Positions 15,829-24,221 of a DNA stretch of 41,069 nt are shown piece after piece; position 1 is the stretch's first letter; every line of letters begins with the position of its first letter. A program made the translations under genes and the position numbers. Source of the DNA: Natrialba aegyptia DSM 13077 (GTDB taxonomy: Archaea; Halobacteriota; Halobacteria; Halobacteriales; Natrialbaceae); NCBI RefSeq assembly GCF_000337535.1, contig NZ_AOIP01000054.1, positions 1-41,069 on the forward strand, written 5' to 3'. The notes below the pieces were generated by a model. It searched no databases and was not told where the DNA came from. It saw nothing but the letters and a program-made list of their open reading frames with translations.

Positions 15829-15938
15829 CTTGTCGGCCCGAGTGCCGTGCTGTTTCCCACAAAACAGTCTCGATACCGTCGTCCTTGACTCCCTTTTATG
15901 CTCTCAGTAGTCCTTCTAACCAACGAGAGTGAGTAATT

Positions 15939-16898
15939 GTGAGTGACCCTGAACAGGAAGATTCGGAGTCCGAGTTCCGTGAATCAATGGATCACGCCCC
16001 ATCGGGAGCACCTGCAGTTGGGTGGGCGATCGGCGACCGCTTCTCAACGGAGGAAATCTTCGTTCGCGTGCTCGCAAGTGCTGAAGAAGAGATCGACACC
16101 CGCAAACAACAGCTATTTTTCAGCGGATTGACGGCCGGATTTGCCATCGTCCTGACGTTCCTCGGCCATGCAGTCGGTGTGGCAGCATTCCCTGAGAACT
16201 CCCTTCTGAGTGCGATTCTGTACCCGGTTGGCTTCATCTACATAATTATAGGCGGCTATCAACTGTACACTGAGAACACGCTGCCGCCTGTCGCGCTGGT
16301 CCTTTCTCGTATCGCCAGTTTCCCGATGTTGCTCCGCGTCTGGAGTATCGTGCTACTCGGCAACGTGGTCGGTGCCGCGCTCGGGGCATACGTCCTTGCA
16401 AACGGACAGGTGCTCTCGCCTGACGCAGTTCAGGCTGGTCTCGCATTTACCAGTGAAGGACTTGAGAAGGACTGGTGGGCGGTCTTTAATCGGTCGATTT
16501 TCGCGGGGTGGCTAGTCGCTGGCGTCGTCTGGCTCAACCATGCGGCGCGCGATACGATCTCTCGTTTCATTATTATCTATTTCATCTTCTATCTGATCGC
16601 TGCTGCCGAACTCTATCACGTCATTACTGCAGCGTGTGAAGTGCTCTTCTTTCTGTTCGTCACTGGATCAGCATCGGGTACTGTCGTGTCCGAATTCTGG
16701 CTTCCGATTCTTCTCGGAAACACGATCGGCGGCGTGTTACTATTTACCTTAGTGAACTACGCACAGACCGAGCAGCGCCGCTTCCCTACCATCCGAGAAC
16801 TAAATATGCGCGAACTGTTGTTCGGTTGGCACGGTGGCACCAAGCAGCGGTCTGATTCCCTTGAACCGGCTTATCAATACTTTGAGAAAGAAGACTGA
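15939..16898 (+). CDS. Formate/nitrite transporter (FNT) family channel
   Basis: Integral membrane protein of 319 residues with a soluble acidic N-terminus (about 55 residues) and six hydrophobic helices. FNT features include LFFSGLTAGFAIVLTFLGH, the central GNVVGAALGAY and NRSIFAGWLVAGVVWLN, and a late GNTIGGVLLFTLVNYAQ. It resembles YfdC-like members with an extended N-terminus. The family passes formate, nitrite, hydrosulfide or lactate; the substrate is unknown here. The GTG at 15939 is the first start in frame after a TTTTATG-like TATA at about 15894. Confidence 0.85.
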   Translation: MSDPEQEDSESEFRESMDHAPSGAPAVGWAIGDRFSTEEIFVRVLASAEEEIDTRKQQLFFSGLTAGFAIVLTFLGHAVGVAAFPENSLLSAILYPVGFIYIIIGGYQLYTENTLPPVALVLSRIASFPMLLRVWSIVLLGNVVGAALGAYVLANGQVLSPDAVQAGLAFTSEGLEKDWWAVFNRSIFAGWLVAGVVWLNHAARDTISRFIIIYFIFYLIAAAELYHVITAACEVLFFLFVTGSASGTVVSEFWLPILLGNTIGGVLLFTLVNYAQTEQRRFPTIRELNMRELLFGWHGGTKQRSDSLEPAYQYFEKED

Positions 16899-17032
16899 CC
16901 GCTTCGTCTCGGCGTCGAATACCCGCCCCAAATTTCCGTGCTCTCGGATGGTCCGGTAAAGGTGTGAACTTTACGGTGGATTGATCTGGAAATCATAATA
17001 CCTCTACCTTTGTCCTGAGAGATATCTCAGTT

Positions 17033-18055
17033 CTACGTGAGTCCGATGCCCTCGGCTATCAGTTCGTGCGACCGGAGTGCGTCGTCGTGGGTTGCATGGA
17101 TGTGCTGAATCATCATTTCATCGACGCCGACACGGTCTGCAAGTTGTTCGAGAAGCGACGCGAGCGTCTCCGGACTGCCGGAAATCGCTCGTGGCCATTC
17201 ACCAGTATCGAGTGTTGCGGGGGTCGGTTCGGGAACGCGACCGAGTTCGTCGATGGCTTCATCGATGGAGGGTCTCGTTCCGACGACGCCGCGTTGCATC
17301 CGCTTGTACGACGCCTCGGCGACGGCCCGGAGCCGTGCTGCCTCGTCGTCAGTCTCGGCACAGACCGCATTCACCGCAATCATCCCCGCTGGTTCGTCGA
17401 CGCCACCCGCCAGTGCAGACGGCTGGAACTGTTGGCGGTACGCCTCGAATGATTGAGTGGCGAGCTGTGGTCGGATGAACGCTGCGAAGCAGAACGGGAG
17501 CCCGAGTTTAGCAGCGATCGCCGCGCTCGAGGGACTGGACCCGAGCACCCATGGATCCGGAGTTCCCGCCTCGGAACGTGGGATCTGCAGGTCACTGTAT
17601 GGGTGTTCGTCGGGATAGTCGTCGTAAAGATGGTTGACGACGGCTTCGATCTTCTCTGAGTGGTCCTTATCGGGGTTCTGTACGCGCCGGTCCGTTCCGA
17701 GGGCGCGGTCGGCGGCAGGTGACCCGTTCGCGCGTCCGAGGCCCGCATCGATACGGCCCGGAGCGAGCGCGTCCAGCACGCCAAACTGTTCGGCGACCTT
17801 GAACGGGCTGTAGTGGTTGAGCAGCACCGCTCCCGACCCCAGCCGAATCGATTCCGTTTCGGCGGCGAGGTGCCCGAGCAGCACTTCGGGCGTCGTCCCG
17901 GCGATAGAGTTCGCCATACCGTGGTGTTCGGCTACCCAGAATCGAGAATAGCCAAGCCGTTCGGCCTGCTGGGCAGCCTCGACGGTGTTCGCATACGCAT
18001 CACGAGCGGTGCCGTCGTCGGGAACGGGGGACAGATCGACGACAGAGAGATCCAT
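17033..18055 (-). CDS. LLM-class flavin-dependent oxidoreductase (luciferase-like)
   Basis: TIM-barrel flavoprotein of 340 residues. Features: MDLSVVDLSPVPDDGTA start, RFWVAEHHGMANSIAG (substrate/flavin loop typical of the LLM group with the MsnO8-like signature), VLLNHYSPFKVAEQF, GRIDAGLGRANG, WVLGSSPSSAAIAAKLGL. Members use reduced FMN (or F420 in archaea and actinobacteria) to oxidise or reduce organic substrates. A TTAACGG element about 27 nt upstream may be its TATA box. It stands alone on this strand between the FNT and TrxR-like genes, in keeping with the detoxification theme. Confidence 0.9.
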   Translation of the reverse strand: MDLSVVDLSPVPDDGTARDAYANTVEAAQQAERLGYSRFWVAEHHGMANSIAGTTPEVLLGHLAAETESIRLGSGAVLLNHYSPFKVAEQFGVLDALAPGRIDAGLGRANGSPAADRALGTDRRVQNPDKDHSEKIEAVVNHLYDDYPDEHPYSDLQIPRSEAGTPDPWVLGSSPSSAAIAAKLGLPFCFAAFIRPQLATQSFEAYRQQFQPSALAGGVDEPAGMIAVNAVCAETDDEAARLRAVAEASYKRMQRGVVGTRPSIDEAIDELGRVPEPTPATLDTGEWPRAISGSPETLASLLEQLADRVGVDEMMIQHIHATHDDALRSHELIAEGIGLT

Positions 18056-18200
18056 GTACGGACTCGGAGACTGCGAGAGTTAACGGTTTGGTTAGCCACT
18101 GTTCATCCATGAGAGTGATTCCTAGAAACCAGGATAGAGATGGATGGTTGCATTCTGCCGGTATTGGCGTTAGCCAGTATGAGCCCGGATGGGATGAGAA

Positions 18201-18229
18201 GGCTTTTCGCACTAACTAACGAATTAGTT
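18201..18229 (+). promoter_or_regulatory. TATA-like element plus TetR-type operator of the TrxR-like gene
   Basis: CTTTTCG at 18203-18209 is followed by AACTAA-CGAA-TTAGTT (18214-18229, perfect 6-bp arms) directly before the ATG at 18233. The same CTTTT-then-TAACTA layout occurs before the TetR genes at 23503-23527 and 23581-23601. Confidence 0.6.
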
Positions 18230-18232
18230 TGT

Positions 18233-18820
18233 ATGGCGGATGTACTTATCATCGGGGGCGGTCCCGCTGGACTCAGCACTGCATTGTTCACTGCGAAGAA
18301 CGGGCTCGAAACAGCCGTCTTCGACACCGACGACACGTGGATGCACAAGGCCCACCTGTTCAACTACCCTGGCATCGGTTCGATCGACGGGTCGAACTAC
18401 ATAGCTACGCTTCGCGAACAGGTCGACGATTTCGGCGTCAATCGGCACCAAGAGACCGAGGTGTCTGCAGTTACCACCGACGACGAGGGGTTTGTCGTCG
18501 AGACGGCAGACGAGGAGTACACCGCGGACTACGTCGTGCTCGCGACGGGCGCGAATCGAGAACTCGCCGACGACCTCGGCTGTACGTTCACTGACGAAGA
18601 TGTCGTTGACGTGGACGTGACGATGGAGACGTCAGTCGACAACGTCTATGCGACGGGTGCGATGGTGCGGGCAGAGGAGTGGCAGGCAGTCATCTCTGCG
18701 GGCGATGGCGCCGCCGCCGCGCTCAACATTCTCTCCAAGGAGATGGGTGAACACTATCACGACTTCGACGTGCCGGCCGATGCCGAAGAGGTGTTCGGAT
18801 CGCTCGTAGCCTCTGACTGA
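18233..18820 (+). CDS. Short TrxR-like FAD oxidoreductase without CxxC
   Basis: Protein of 195 residues with a single FAD Rossmann domain: GGGPAGLS (8-15), ADYVVLATGANREL and the second FAD motif VYATGAM. The NADPH domain and the redox-active CxxC of real thioredoxin reductases (over 300 residues) are absent. Short proteins of this kind are seen in haloarchaea; the reaction is unknown. ATG 18233 follows the TATA/operator at a leaderless distance, so the longer upstream frame is rejected. A PQQ-repeat lipoprotein gene follows 3 nt after the stop. Confidence 0.85.
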   Translation: MADVLIIGGGPAGLSTALFTAKNGLETAVFDTDDTWMHKAHLFNYPGIGSIDGSNYIATLREQVDDFGVNRHQETEVSAVTTDDEGFVVETADEEYTADYVVLATGANRELADDLGCTFTDEDVVDVDVTMETSVDNVYATGAMVRAEEWQAVISAGDGAAAALNILSKEMGEHYHDFDVPADAEEVFGSLVASD

Positions 18821-18823
18821 ACG

Positions 18824-20002
18824 ATGCCGTCTTTCTCTCGTCGTGTCGCTCTTACTGGAATCGGGAGTGGACTTGTGGTGGTTTGTGCTGGATGTCTTTC
18901 GACCACCTGTCAGACTCGTCAGCCGGAGACCGGTGACTGGACCCAAATCGGTAACGACCCGCAACACACCGGCGCAGACACCTCGATCACCGGCGTTACA
19001 GAAGGAGACACCCACTGGGAGAGAACATATAATCCCGCGTTTGATCCCGCCGGTTTCGCCGTCCTGGACGATCGAATCATTATTGGAGGGCGACACCAGA
19101 CGGAGAGCGGATTCTTGCGCCTGCGGTCGCTCGCTGATGGCGAACTGTTGGAGACCGTCGAAATATCCACTCCGGTGACTGCCCGGCCCGTCCTGAGCAA
19201 GGATTCGATCGTTGCAACATGTCGAACCGACGACCGTCAGGGCAGCTATCGTGTCTACGATCATCGGGGGGAAGAACAGTGGACATACGAACTGGACGGG
19301 TCATTCCCCGCACCACCAACGATCAGTCAGTCTACTATCTACGGTGGAGATCCGGAAGGGACGGTCTTTGCGTTGAGGGAGGCCGATGGCGAAATCCTCT
19401 GGGAGCGATCGTTTGGAGATGAACAGGAGGGAGGATCTGTATCCGCCCCAGTCACAGTAGATGAAACCAGTGTCTACGTCCCTGTCTGGTCGTCTGCGGA
19501 GCGGGGGATCTACGCTCTCTCCCGAGAAAATGGAAGTACACGGTGGAAGATCGAAGGTCCACGTATCCAATCAGTGATGGTTCGCATGGGAGACCTACTG
19601 TTAGTGAGCTACCCTTCATACGATCTCGCGGCGTTTGATGTTGACTCCGGAGAGCGACGTTGGTCACAATCGCTTGACGAACGACGAATCTCCCCACCTG
19701 CTGTTGGCCACGGCACCGTTGTTATCTCGGACGAAGCGACACTCTATGGCTGTGATATAGCCACAGGAGAACGTCAATGGTCGCTTGGGTGTAATCCAGA
19801 CCCGAATAGCCAGCCGGTTATCGCCGGTGATGTTGTAGTTGTTCAGTGTGAAAGCGGCCTCGTCGGGTGCTCAGTGTCAGGAGGAGAGCGACTCTGGTCC
19901 CTTGACCACGGCTCAAATGCACCTGTTGTTCCCGTCCAAAACGGTTTCGTCTATCACCCAGAGACTACCAAATTTTCCGCGTTCACAATCTGTCAAAGGT
20001 GA
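18824..20002 (+). CDS. Tat-exported lipoprotein with PQQ-like beta-propeller repeats
   Basis: 392 residues. N-terminus: twin-arginine motif SRRVALTG (R6, R7), hydrophobic segment GIGSGLVVV and lipobox CAGC, with lipidation at C24. Then a series of PQQ-type blades, each with A/P-x-DxxTGexxW-like elements (for example GTVFALREADGEILWERSF, LAAFDVDSGERRWSQSL, YGCDIATGERQWSL). It should be anchored outside the cell as a scaffold or assembly factor; PQQ itself need not bind. It is co-transcribed with the TrxR-like gene. The codon and residue pattern is less acidic than its neighbours. Confidence 0.88.
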   Translation: MPSFSRRVALTGIGSGLVVVCAGCLSTTCQTRQPETGDWTQIGNDPQHTGADTSITGVTEGDTHWERTYNPAFDPAGFAVLDDRIIIGGRHQTESGFLRLRSLADGELLETVEISTPVTARPVLSKDSIVATCRTDDRQGSYRVYDHRGEEQWTYELDGSFPAPPTISQSTIYGGDPEGTVFALREADGEILWERSFGDEQEGGSVSAPVTVDETSVYVPVWSSAERGIYALSRENGSTRWKIEGPRIQSVMVRMGDLLLVSYPSYDLAAFDVDSGERRWSQSLDERRISPPAVGHGTVVISDEATLYGCDIATGERQWSLGCNPDPNSQPVIAGDVVVVQCESGLVGCSVSGGERLWSLDHGSNAPVVPVQNGFVYHPETTKFSAFTICQR

Positions 20003-20149
20003 TTAATCGCATTTTCCGTTCCCCTTAAAGCAATAATCGTCACCGACGTGTTGGAATTTCGAACGTCGCTTACCGTACTCAGTACAGCAGGGTGAGCTGG
20101 AGGTTAGATCTCCGGGAGACTATATCAATCCGAGATAGTAGCGAGCGGA

Positions 20150-20926
20150 CTACCCAGTATTGATCATCCCACCATCGACGACGAGACTCTCACCGTTAAC
20201 GTAGGAGGCGAGGTCACTGGCGAGATAGAGTGCAGCGTTCGCGACGTCCTCGGGCTGGCCGAGCCGGCGCAGCGGGATCGTCTGGCGGTATCCCTCTTCA
20301 GCTTCTGTCCCGACGATCGGAACGTCGTCTTTGAGCATCGCCGTCTCGATTGTTCCGGGGTGGATCGCGTTCACGCGGATGTTCTGAGGTCCGAGTTCGT
20401 CGGCAAGCGCGTACGTCATCAGGCGAACCGCGCCTTTCGTCGTGGAGTACGTGACGAAGCCGGCATTACCTTCGAGACCAGCCGCACTCGACATATTGAT
20501 GATGCTACCGCCACCGTTCTCGACCATCTTCTTCGCGGCGTACTGTGAGGCGAAGAAGACGCCCTTGACGTTGATGTCCATCATCTGGTCGAAGGCGTCT
20601 TCTTCGACGTCGGTGAACGTCTCCTCGCGGAAGATTCCTGCGTTATTCACCATCACATCGATCCCGCCCAGGTCGTCCGCCGCGTCGACGGCCGCTTCGA
20701 GGTCATCGAGGCTCGTCACGTCGGTCTCGACGTACACGGCATCAACGCCGTACTCCTCCTGGACGAGTTCGTGGGTTGGCGTTCCACCCTCGCGAGGGTC
20801 CGACTGGATGTCGGCGACGACGACGTTCGCGCCCTCCTCGGCAAACGCTGTTGCGATTGAGCGTCCATTCCCACTCGCACCGCCGGTGATGACTACCGTT
20901 TGGTCGTCAAGTAGTGGTCCTGCCAT
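20150..20926 (-). CDS. SDR-family oxidoreductase (258 aa)
   Basis: Classical SDR with TGGASGNGR (14-22, GNG in place of the usual GIG), ADI after strand 2, NNAG (94-97), S146/S147, Y160 and K164, and the ending YVNGESLVVDGGMINTG. NAD(H) preference is inferred from the acidic residue D39. The substrate is unknown. It has its own promoter: a minus-strand TATA (GGTATATG, about 20952-20959) roughly 30 nt before the ATG. It converges with the lipoprotein gene. Confidence 0.92.
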   Translation of the reverse strand: MAGPLLDDQTVVITGGASGNGRSIATAFAEEGANVVVADIQSDPREGGTPTHELVQEEYGVDAVYVETDVTSLDDLEAAVDAADDLGGIDVMVNNAGIFREETFTDVEEDAFDQMMDINVKGVFFASQYAAKKMVENGGGSIINMSSAAGLEGNAGFVTYSTTKGAVRLMTYALADELGPQNIRVNAIHPGTIETAMLKDDVPIVGTEAEEGYRQTIPLRRLGQPEDVANAALYLASDLASYVNGESLVVDGGMINTG

Positions 20927-21332
20927 TGCACGTTGAGATACGTGGAGCGCACATATACCGATTCCCTAACACTAGAATAACTCGGTTATCCTGGTATGAC
21001 TACAGGAGACTATCGACTATCACGAATAGTCGCTTGCTATCGGTTTTCGAAGAATACTGTGGAGAAATATTTCGCCACTCTCAAGGGCCATATCACTGAT
21101 TTACTCTCAATTTAACCTCATTTCCTATAGTTAACGTTCTTGGACCTGATGCTCAAGGGGATTATACATGCTCCAGATCTTCTGGCGTTACGCGCATTCG
21201 ACGTAGGTTGGAGGTGGCTTATGGTGTTTCCGACGGTGATCTGCAGCGCTACTTCACTGGTTTTCGAGGGGTGCGTCGGCAGCGGGAGGACACGTCACAT
21301 ACGCCGACAAGAGCCTCTGAAGCGACTACGGT
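20927..21332. other. Intergenic region with two small inverted repeats
   Basis: It holds the SDR promoter and two perfect inverted repeats: ATAAC-TCG-GTTAT (20977-20989, just upstream of the SDR TATA, a possible operator) and CGACTAT-CACGA-ATAGTCG (21014-21032). From about 21100 to 21330 one plus-strand frame is open with charged helix-like codons (TRIRRRLEVAYGVSDGDL), possibly a gene relic, but it lacks a start and runs into the antisense of the permease. No gene is called. Confidence 0.4.
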
Positions 21333-22688
21333 TCACGTCGTGTGCTCAACGGTCGGCCCGTCACCGAGCGTGTATTGGAGTACGTAGCCTGCAAGCAGCG
21401 CGGAGACGGCGAGGAGCGCCGCGATAGGGTAATCGACGGAGAGGCCCACGGCGAGGAGAGCGAGAAATCCGACCGCGATGGCGGCAGTGACGAGGCCGCC
21501 GGGGGCACGGAATGGCGCCGAGATATCACCTCGGTAGACGCGCAGGCCAACGAATGATGCGATGTTGATGGCGTACGGGAGCACCGTTCCGACGAGTGCT
21601 GCAAGGACGATGCCCCCGATGACCTGTTTGCCGACGACGACGGCGGCGGCAGCGACGGCGACGGCACAGAGTGCGACGTACGGAGCGTTCGTCTGGTCGC
21701 TGGTGGCAGCGAATGCACTCGGGAAGAGGTTGCGCTCGGCGAGGGCTGCGAGGACGCGTGAGGCGCTGGTCATCCCGACGAGCATTGTGGTGAAGATGGC
21801 GACGAGTGCGGCGACTGGGAGCAGATAGTTCGCGAACAACGGGAGGCCAGCGTCGACGACGACGGCGGAGAGGGGCGCGACCATCACGAGATTGTCGCGC
21901 TGAAAGGCGCTCGGAGCGACTGTGAGGTGGAGCGCGAGGACGATGACGGTGTAGAAGGCCGTCGTCAGGAGGAGGCTGCCGACGATGGCGCGCGGGATCG
22001 TCCAGTTCGGGTTCTTCACCTCGCCTGCGGCGGCCGGGACGACCGTCCATGCGCCGTAGCCCGTGATAGCGATGCCGACAGCGGCGAAGAACTGTGTCTC
22101 GCGTCCCGTGATGAACGGGGTGGCGGTCGACGGGTCGCCGTTCGCCAGGCCGACGCCGGCGACGACGGTGAGGACGGCGAGGATGAACGCCGTTAGGAAG
22201 AGATTCGTCCGTTTGGTGACATCGATGCCGGCGAGCGTGATGGCAAGGCTCGCGAGAATCGCGAGCAGTCCGAATGCGACCGTGTAGCTCCGGATGCCCG
22301 CGAGTTCCGGAATCGCTCCGAGATAGTTCGCCACGTACCACGCCGAGACGGCGACTCCAAACGCCCATCCCAGCGCGTAGGACGTCCCCTCCAAGTACGC
22401 GGCGAATCGACGAACTGCCGCGTTTGGCCCGAGGGTCTTCGCGGGAAAGACAGCTGGGCCGCCCGACTGGGGAAAGGCCGTTGCGAGCTCCGTGTAGCAA
22501 AGCGCGATACTAATCATCCCGAGACCTGCGACCAGCCACGCGAGAATCGCTGCAGGACCGATCCATTGGCCGGTGAACGCGGGAAAGAAGAATATCGACG
22601 AGCCCATCATGCCGTCGACACTCAACAAGAGGAGATCGCGGAACCCGACCGTACGGGGAGGACTGTCGTCTCCTGTAGTAGCTGTCAC
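21333..22688 (-). CDS. APC-superfamily amino acid permease
   Basis: Membrane carrier of 451 residues with 12 predicted helices. The first helix carries the family pattern LLLLSVDGMMGSSIFFFP (unwound GxG-type region), followed by ALCYTELATAFPQSGG, the usual E-x-x-x-x-P-xSGG motif of APC permeases. Likely substrates are amino acids or polyamines. It lies downstream of the minus-strand TetR gene (gap 159 bp) and could be controlled by it; a separate promoter in the AT-rich gap (22700-22740) is also possible. Start ATG 22688. Confidence 0.9.
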   Translation of the reverse strand: MTATTGDDSPPRTVGFRDLLLLSVDGMMGSSIFFFPAFTGQWIGPAAILAWLVAGLGMISIALCYTELATAFPQSGGPAVFPAKTLGPNAAVRRFAAYLEGTSYALGWAFGVAVSAWYVANYLGAIPELAGIRSYTVAFGLLAILASLAITLAGIDVTKRTNLFLTAFILAVLTVVAGVGLANGDPSTATPFITGRETQFFAAVGIAITGYGAWTVVPAAAGEVKNPNWTIPRAIVGSLLLTTAFYTVIVLALHLTVAPSAFQRDNLVMVAPLSAVVVDAGLPLFANYLLPVAALVAIFTTMLVGMTSASRVLAALAERNLFPSAFAATSDQTNAPYVALCAVAVAAAAVVVGKQVIGGIVLAALVGTVLPYAINIASFVGLRVYRGDISAPFRAPGGLVTAAIAVGFLALLAVGLSVDYPIAALLAVSALLAGYVLQYTLGDGPTVEHTT

Positions 22689-22847
22689 ATCTGCTGATTA
22701 GCGGATTTTTTCGTTAACTGTTGTGATTTTGGGGGAGTACATTGGTTTCGAATCAGCGGACAGTTCGAACGGACGCTTCGAGAATCCCGTGACTGAGATT
22801 GCGTCAGATTCGTCTGCAAGAGTCCGTTCTTACTAGTTTCTGTGACG

Positions 22848-23438
22848 TCACCGTAACATCGCATCGACGTACTCACTTGCCGTCCGCCGTGCCGTTTCGA
22901 GTTCTTCGAGATTATCCAGCACCACTGCACGAGTTCGGCCCCCATCGACGATGGTCATCAGTGAGCGAGTAATGTGGTTGGCGTCGACATCGTTGAAGAC
23001 ACCTTCGTCGATACCGTGGTTGACGACTGCTTTGAGCATATACCGAATGTACTCGTCGTTCTGTTGGAAGCGTTCACTGAACGCCTCTTTGTATGGGGCC
23101 TGACTCCGCATTTCCAACAACGCGATCGAGAGATCGGGGTTCTCTTGGGGTTTGACGAGAAGTTCGTCGAGCAGCAATTCCAGGCGTTCCTCCGGGTCAG
23201 TCGTCTCGACGCCGTGTATCGAATCGACGAACTGTTCCAACAGATAATCGAGGAAGGCTGCAAGAAGTTCGTCCTTCGTATCGTAGTAGTAGTGCACTGC
23301 AGCTGTGGATTTTCCGTATTCGTTCGCAATCCGTTTGATCGTGAGGTCAGCGTACCCGTGTTCTCGAAGGGCCCGGTAGGTTGCCTCCATGATCGCCTGG
23401 TCAGTTTCCGAAAAAGTCCGTTCCGGTGGGTCTGCCAT
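22848..23438 (-). CDS. TetR-family regulator 1 (196 aa)
   Basis: N-terminal helix-turn-helix: IMEATYRALREHGYADLTIKRIANEYGKSTAAVHYYYDTKDEL (positions about 14-55), then a C-terminal ligand/dimer domain. It is a clear paralogue of the divergent TetR at 23622 (shared HGYADLT and HYYYD). The ATG at 23438 overlaps the stop of a 19-codon leader frame. A TAACTA-rich operator lies between its TATA box and the leader start, so it is probably autoregulated or cross-regulated. Likely targets are the permease below and the MATE exporter. Confidence 0.92.
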   Translation of the reverse strand: MADPPERTFSETDQAIMEATYRALREHGYADLTIKRIANEYGKSTAAVHYYYDTKDELLAAFLDYLLEQFVDSIHGVETTDPEERLELLLDELLVKPQENPDLSIALLEMRSQAPYKEAFSERFQQNDEYIRYMLKAVVNHGIDEGVFNDVDANHITRSLMTIVDGGRTRAVVLDNLEELETARRTASEYVDAMLR

Positions 23439-23497
23439 TAGAGATTGATTTTACCTATGGGTGGATAACGGTTGTGACCCGCGCGACGAGTTTTCAT
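23438..23497 (-). CDS. Putative 19-aa leader peptide coupled to TetR 1
   Basis: A short frame, MKTRRAGHNRYPPIGKINL, starts at 23497 and stops with TAA overlapping the TetR ATG (TAATG at 23436-23440). The TATA box CTATAAAC (minus, 23520-23527) is about 27 nt before its ATG, the spacing of a leaderless transcript, whereas the TetR ATG would need a leader of about 60 nt. I infer that ribosomes start here and reinitiate on TetR. It could also be a fortuitous frame. Confidence 0.4.
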   Translation of the reverse strand: MKTRRAGHNRYPPIGKINL

Positions 23498-23502
23498 AGA
23501 GC

Positions 23503-23527
23503 TACTAGTTAGTTAGTTTGTTTATAG
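23503..23527 (-). promoter_or_regulatory. TetR 1 promoter: TATA plus TAACTA operator
   Basis: Minus strand: CTATAAAC followed by AAACTAACTAACTAGTA. It shares the CAAACTAA core and the position just after TATA with the TrxR-like promoter operator at 18214-18229. Confidence 0.6.
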
Positions 23528-23580
23528 CCGTTTAATACCTCAATAGACCTTATTCAGCAGTTCACCGGTGCTACCGATGG

Positions 23581-23601
23581 CTTTTTGACTAACTAGTTAG
23601 T
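23581..23601 (+). promoter_or_regulatory. TetR 2/MATE promoter: CTTTTT element plus 14-bp palindrome
   Basis: CTTTTTG (23581-23587) is followed at once by ACTAACTAGTTAGT (23588-23601), a perfect palindrome. The TetR 2 start codon is 20 nt further on. Occupation would block transcription of the TetR-MATE operon. Confidence 0.65.
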
Positions 23602-23621
23602 AAGTTACGGTAGTCACCGAA

Positions 23622-24221
23622 ATGGACGATGATACAGCTACTGAAATTCTAGAGGCAACGTATCAAGCTCTCTGCCAGCACGGGTACGCTGACCTCACTC
23701 TCGAAGACATCGCTACCGAGGCAGACCGGAGCAAAGCATCCATTCACTACTACTACGACAGCAAAGAGAATCTCTTCATCGAGTTTCTCGACTTCCTGTA
23801 CGAACGATACACCGCGCAGCTTCCCTCAGTCGACGGTGGTGCCCCGCGTGAGCAACTCTTTACACTCCTCGAGACGGTCCTCATTGACGAGGAAGCCGCG
23901 CCCGGCCAGGAGTTCCGAACCGCACTGCTCGAAGTGACAGCGCAAGCGCCATACAACGACGCCATCCAGACGCGACTCGCTAACTTCGATTCGGTGCTCT
24001 TCGAACGGGTGCGGGATATCATCGTCGTTGGCGTAGAGATAGGCGAGTTCAACGCAACGGTTGAGCCGGCCGTCGCTGCCGAGTCACTTGTGACAATCAT
24101 CACAGGTGCCCATACGCGGCGTGTAGCCGTGGATCGTTCATCCGAGCATCTCTACAAGACGATTATTCGGTACGCTGAGAGCCAGCTTCTCGTAGACGAG
24201 CTATCGGAGACGACCCACTAA
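23622..24221 (+). CDS. TetR-family regulator 2, operon with MATE exporter
   Basis: 199 residues. The helix-turn-helix is EILEATYQALCQHGYADLTLEDIATEADRSKASIHYYYDSKENL (about 6-50), followed by an alpha-helical ligand domain of the type seen in efflux regulators. The stop overlaps the ATG of the MATE gene (TAATG at 24219-24223). It is divergent from its paralogue TetR 1 across a 183-bp spacer holding two similar operators, so the two proteins may bind each other's sites. The inducer is unknown, presumably a MATE substrate. Confidence 0.92.
   Translation: MDDDTATEILEATYQALCQHGYADLTLEDIATEADRSKASIHYYYDSKENLFIEFLDFLYERYTAQLPSVDGGAPREQLFTLLETVLIDEEAAPGQEFRTALLEVTAQAPYNDAIQTRLANFDSVLFERVRDIIVVGVEIGEFNATVEPAVAAESLVTIITGAHTRRVAVDRSSEHLYKTIIRYAESQLLVDELSETTH

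Noticed and set aside
15912-15919. CTTCTAAC upstream of the FNT gene as a possible fourth shared promoter block
   Set aside because: Only this octamer matches; the GGTAG/CTACC palindrome and the rest of the block are missing.
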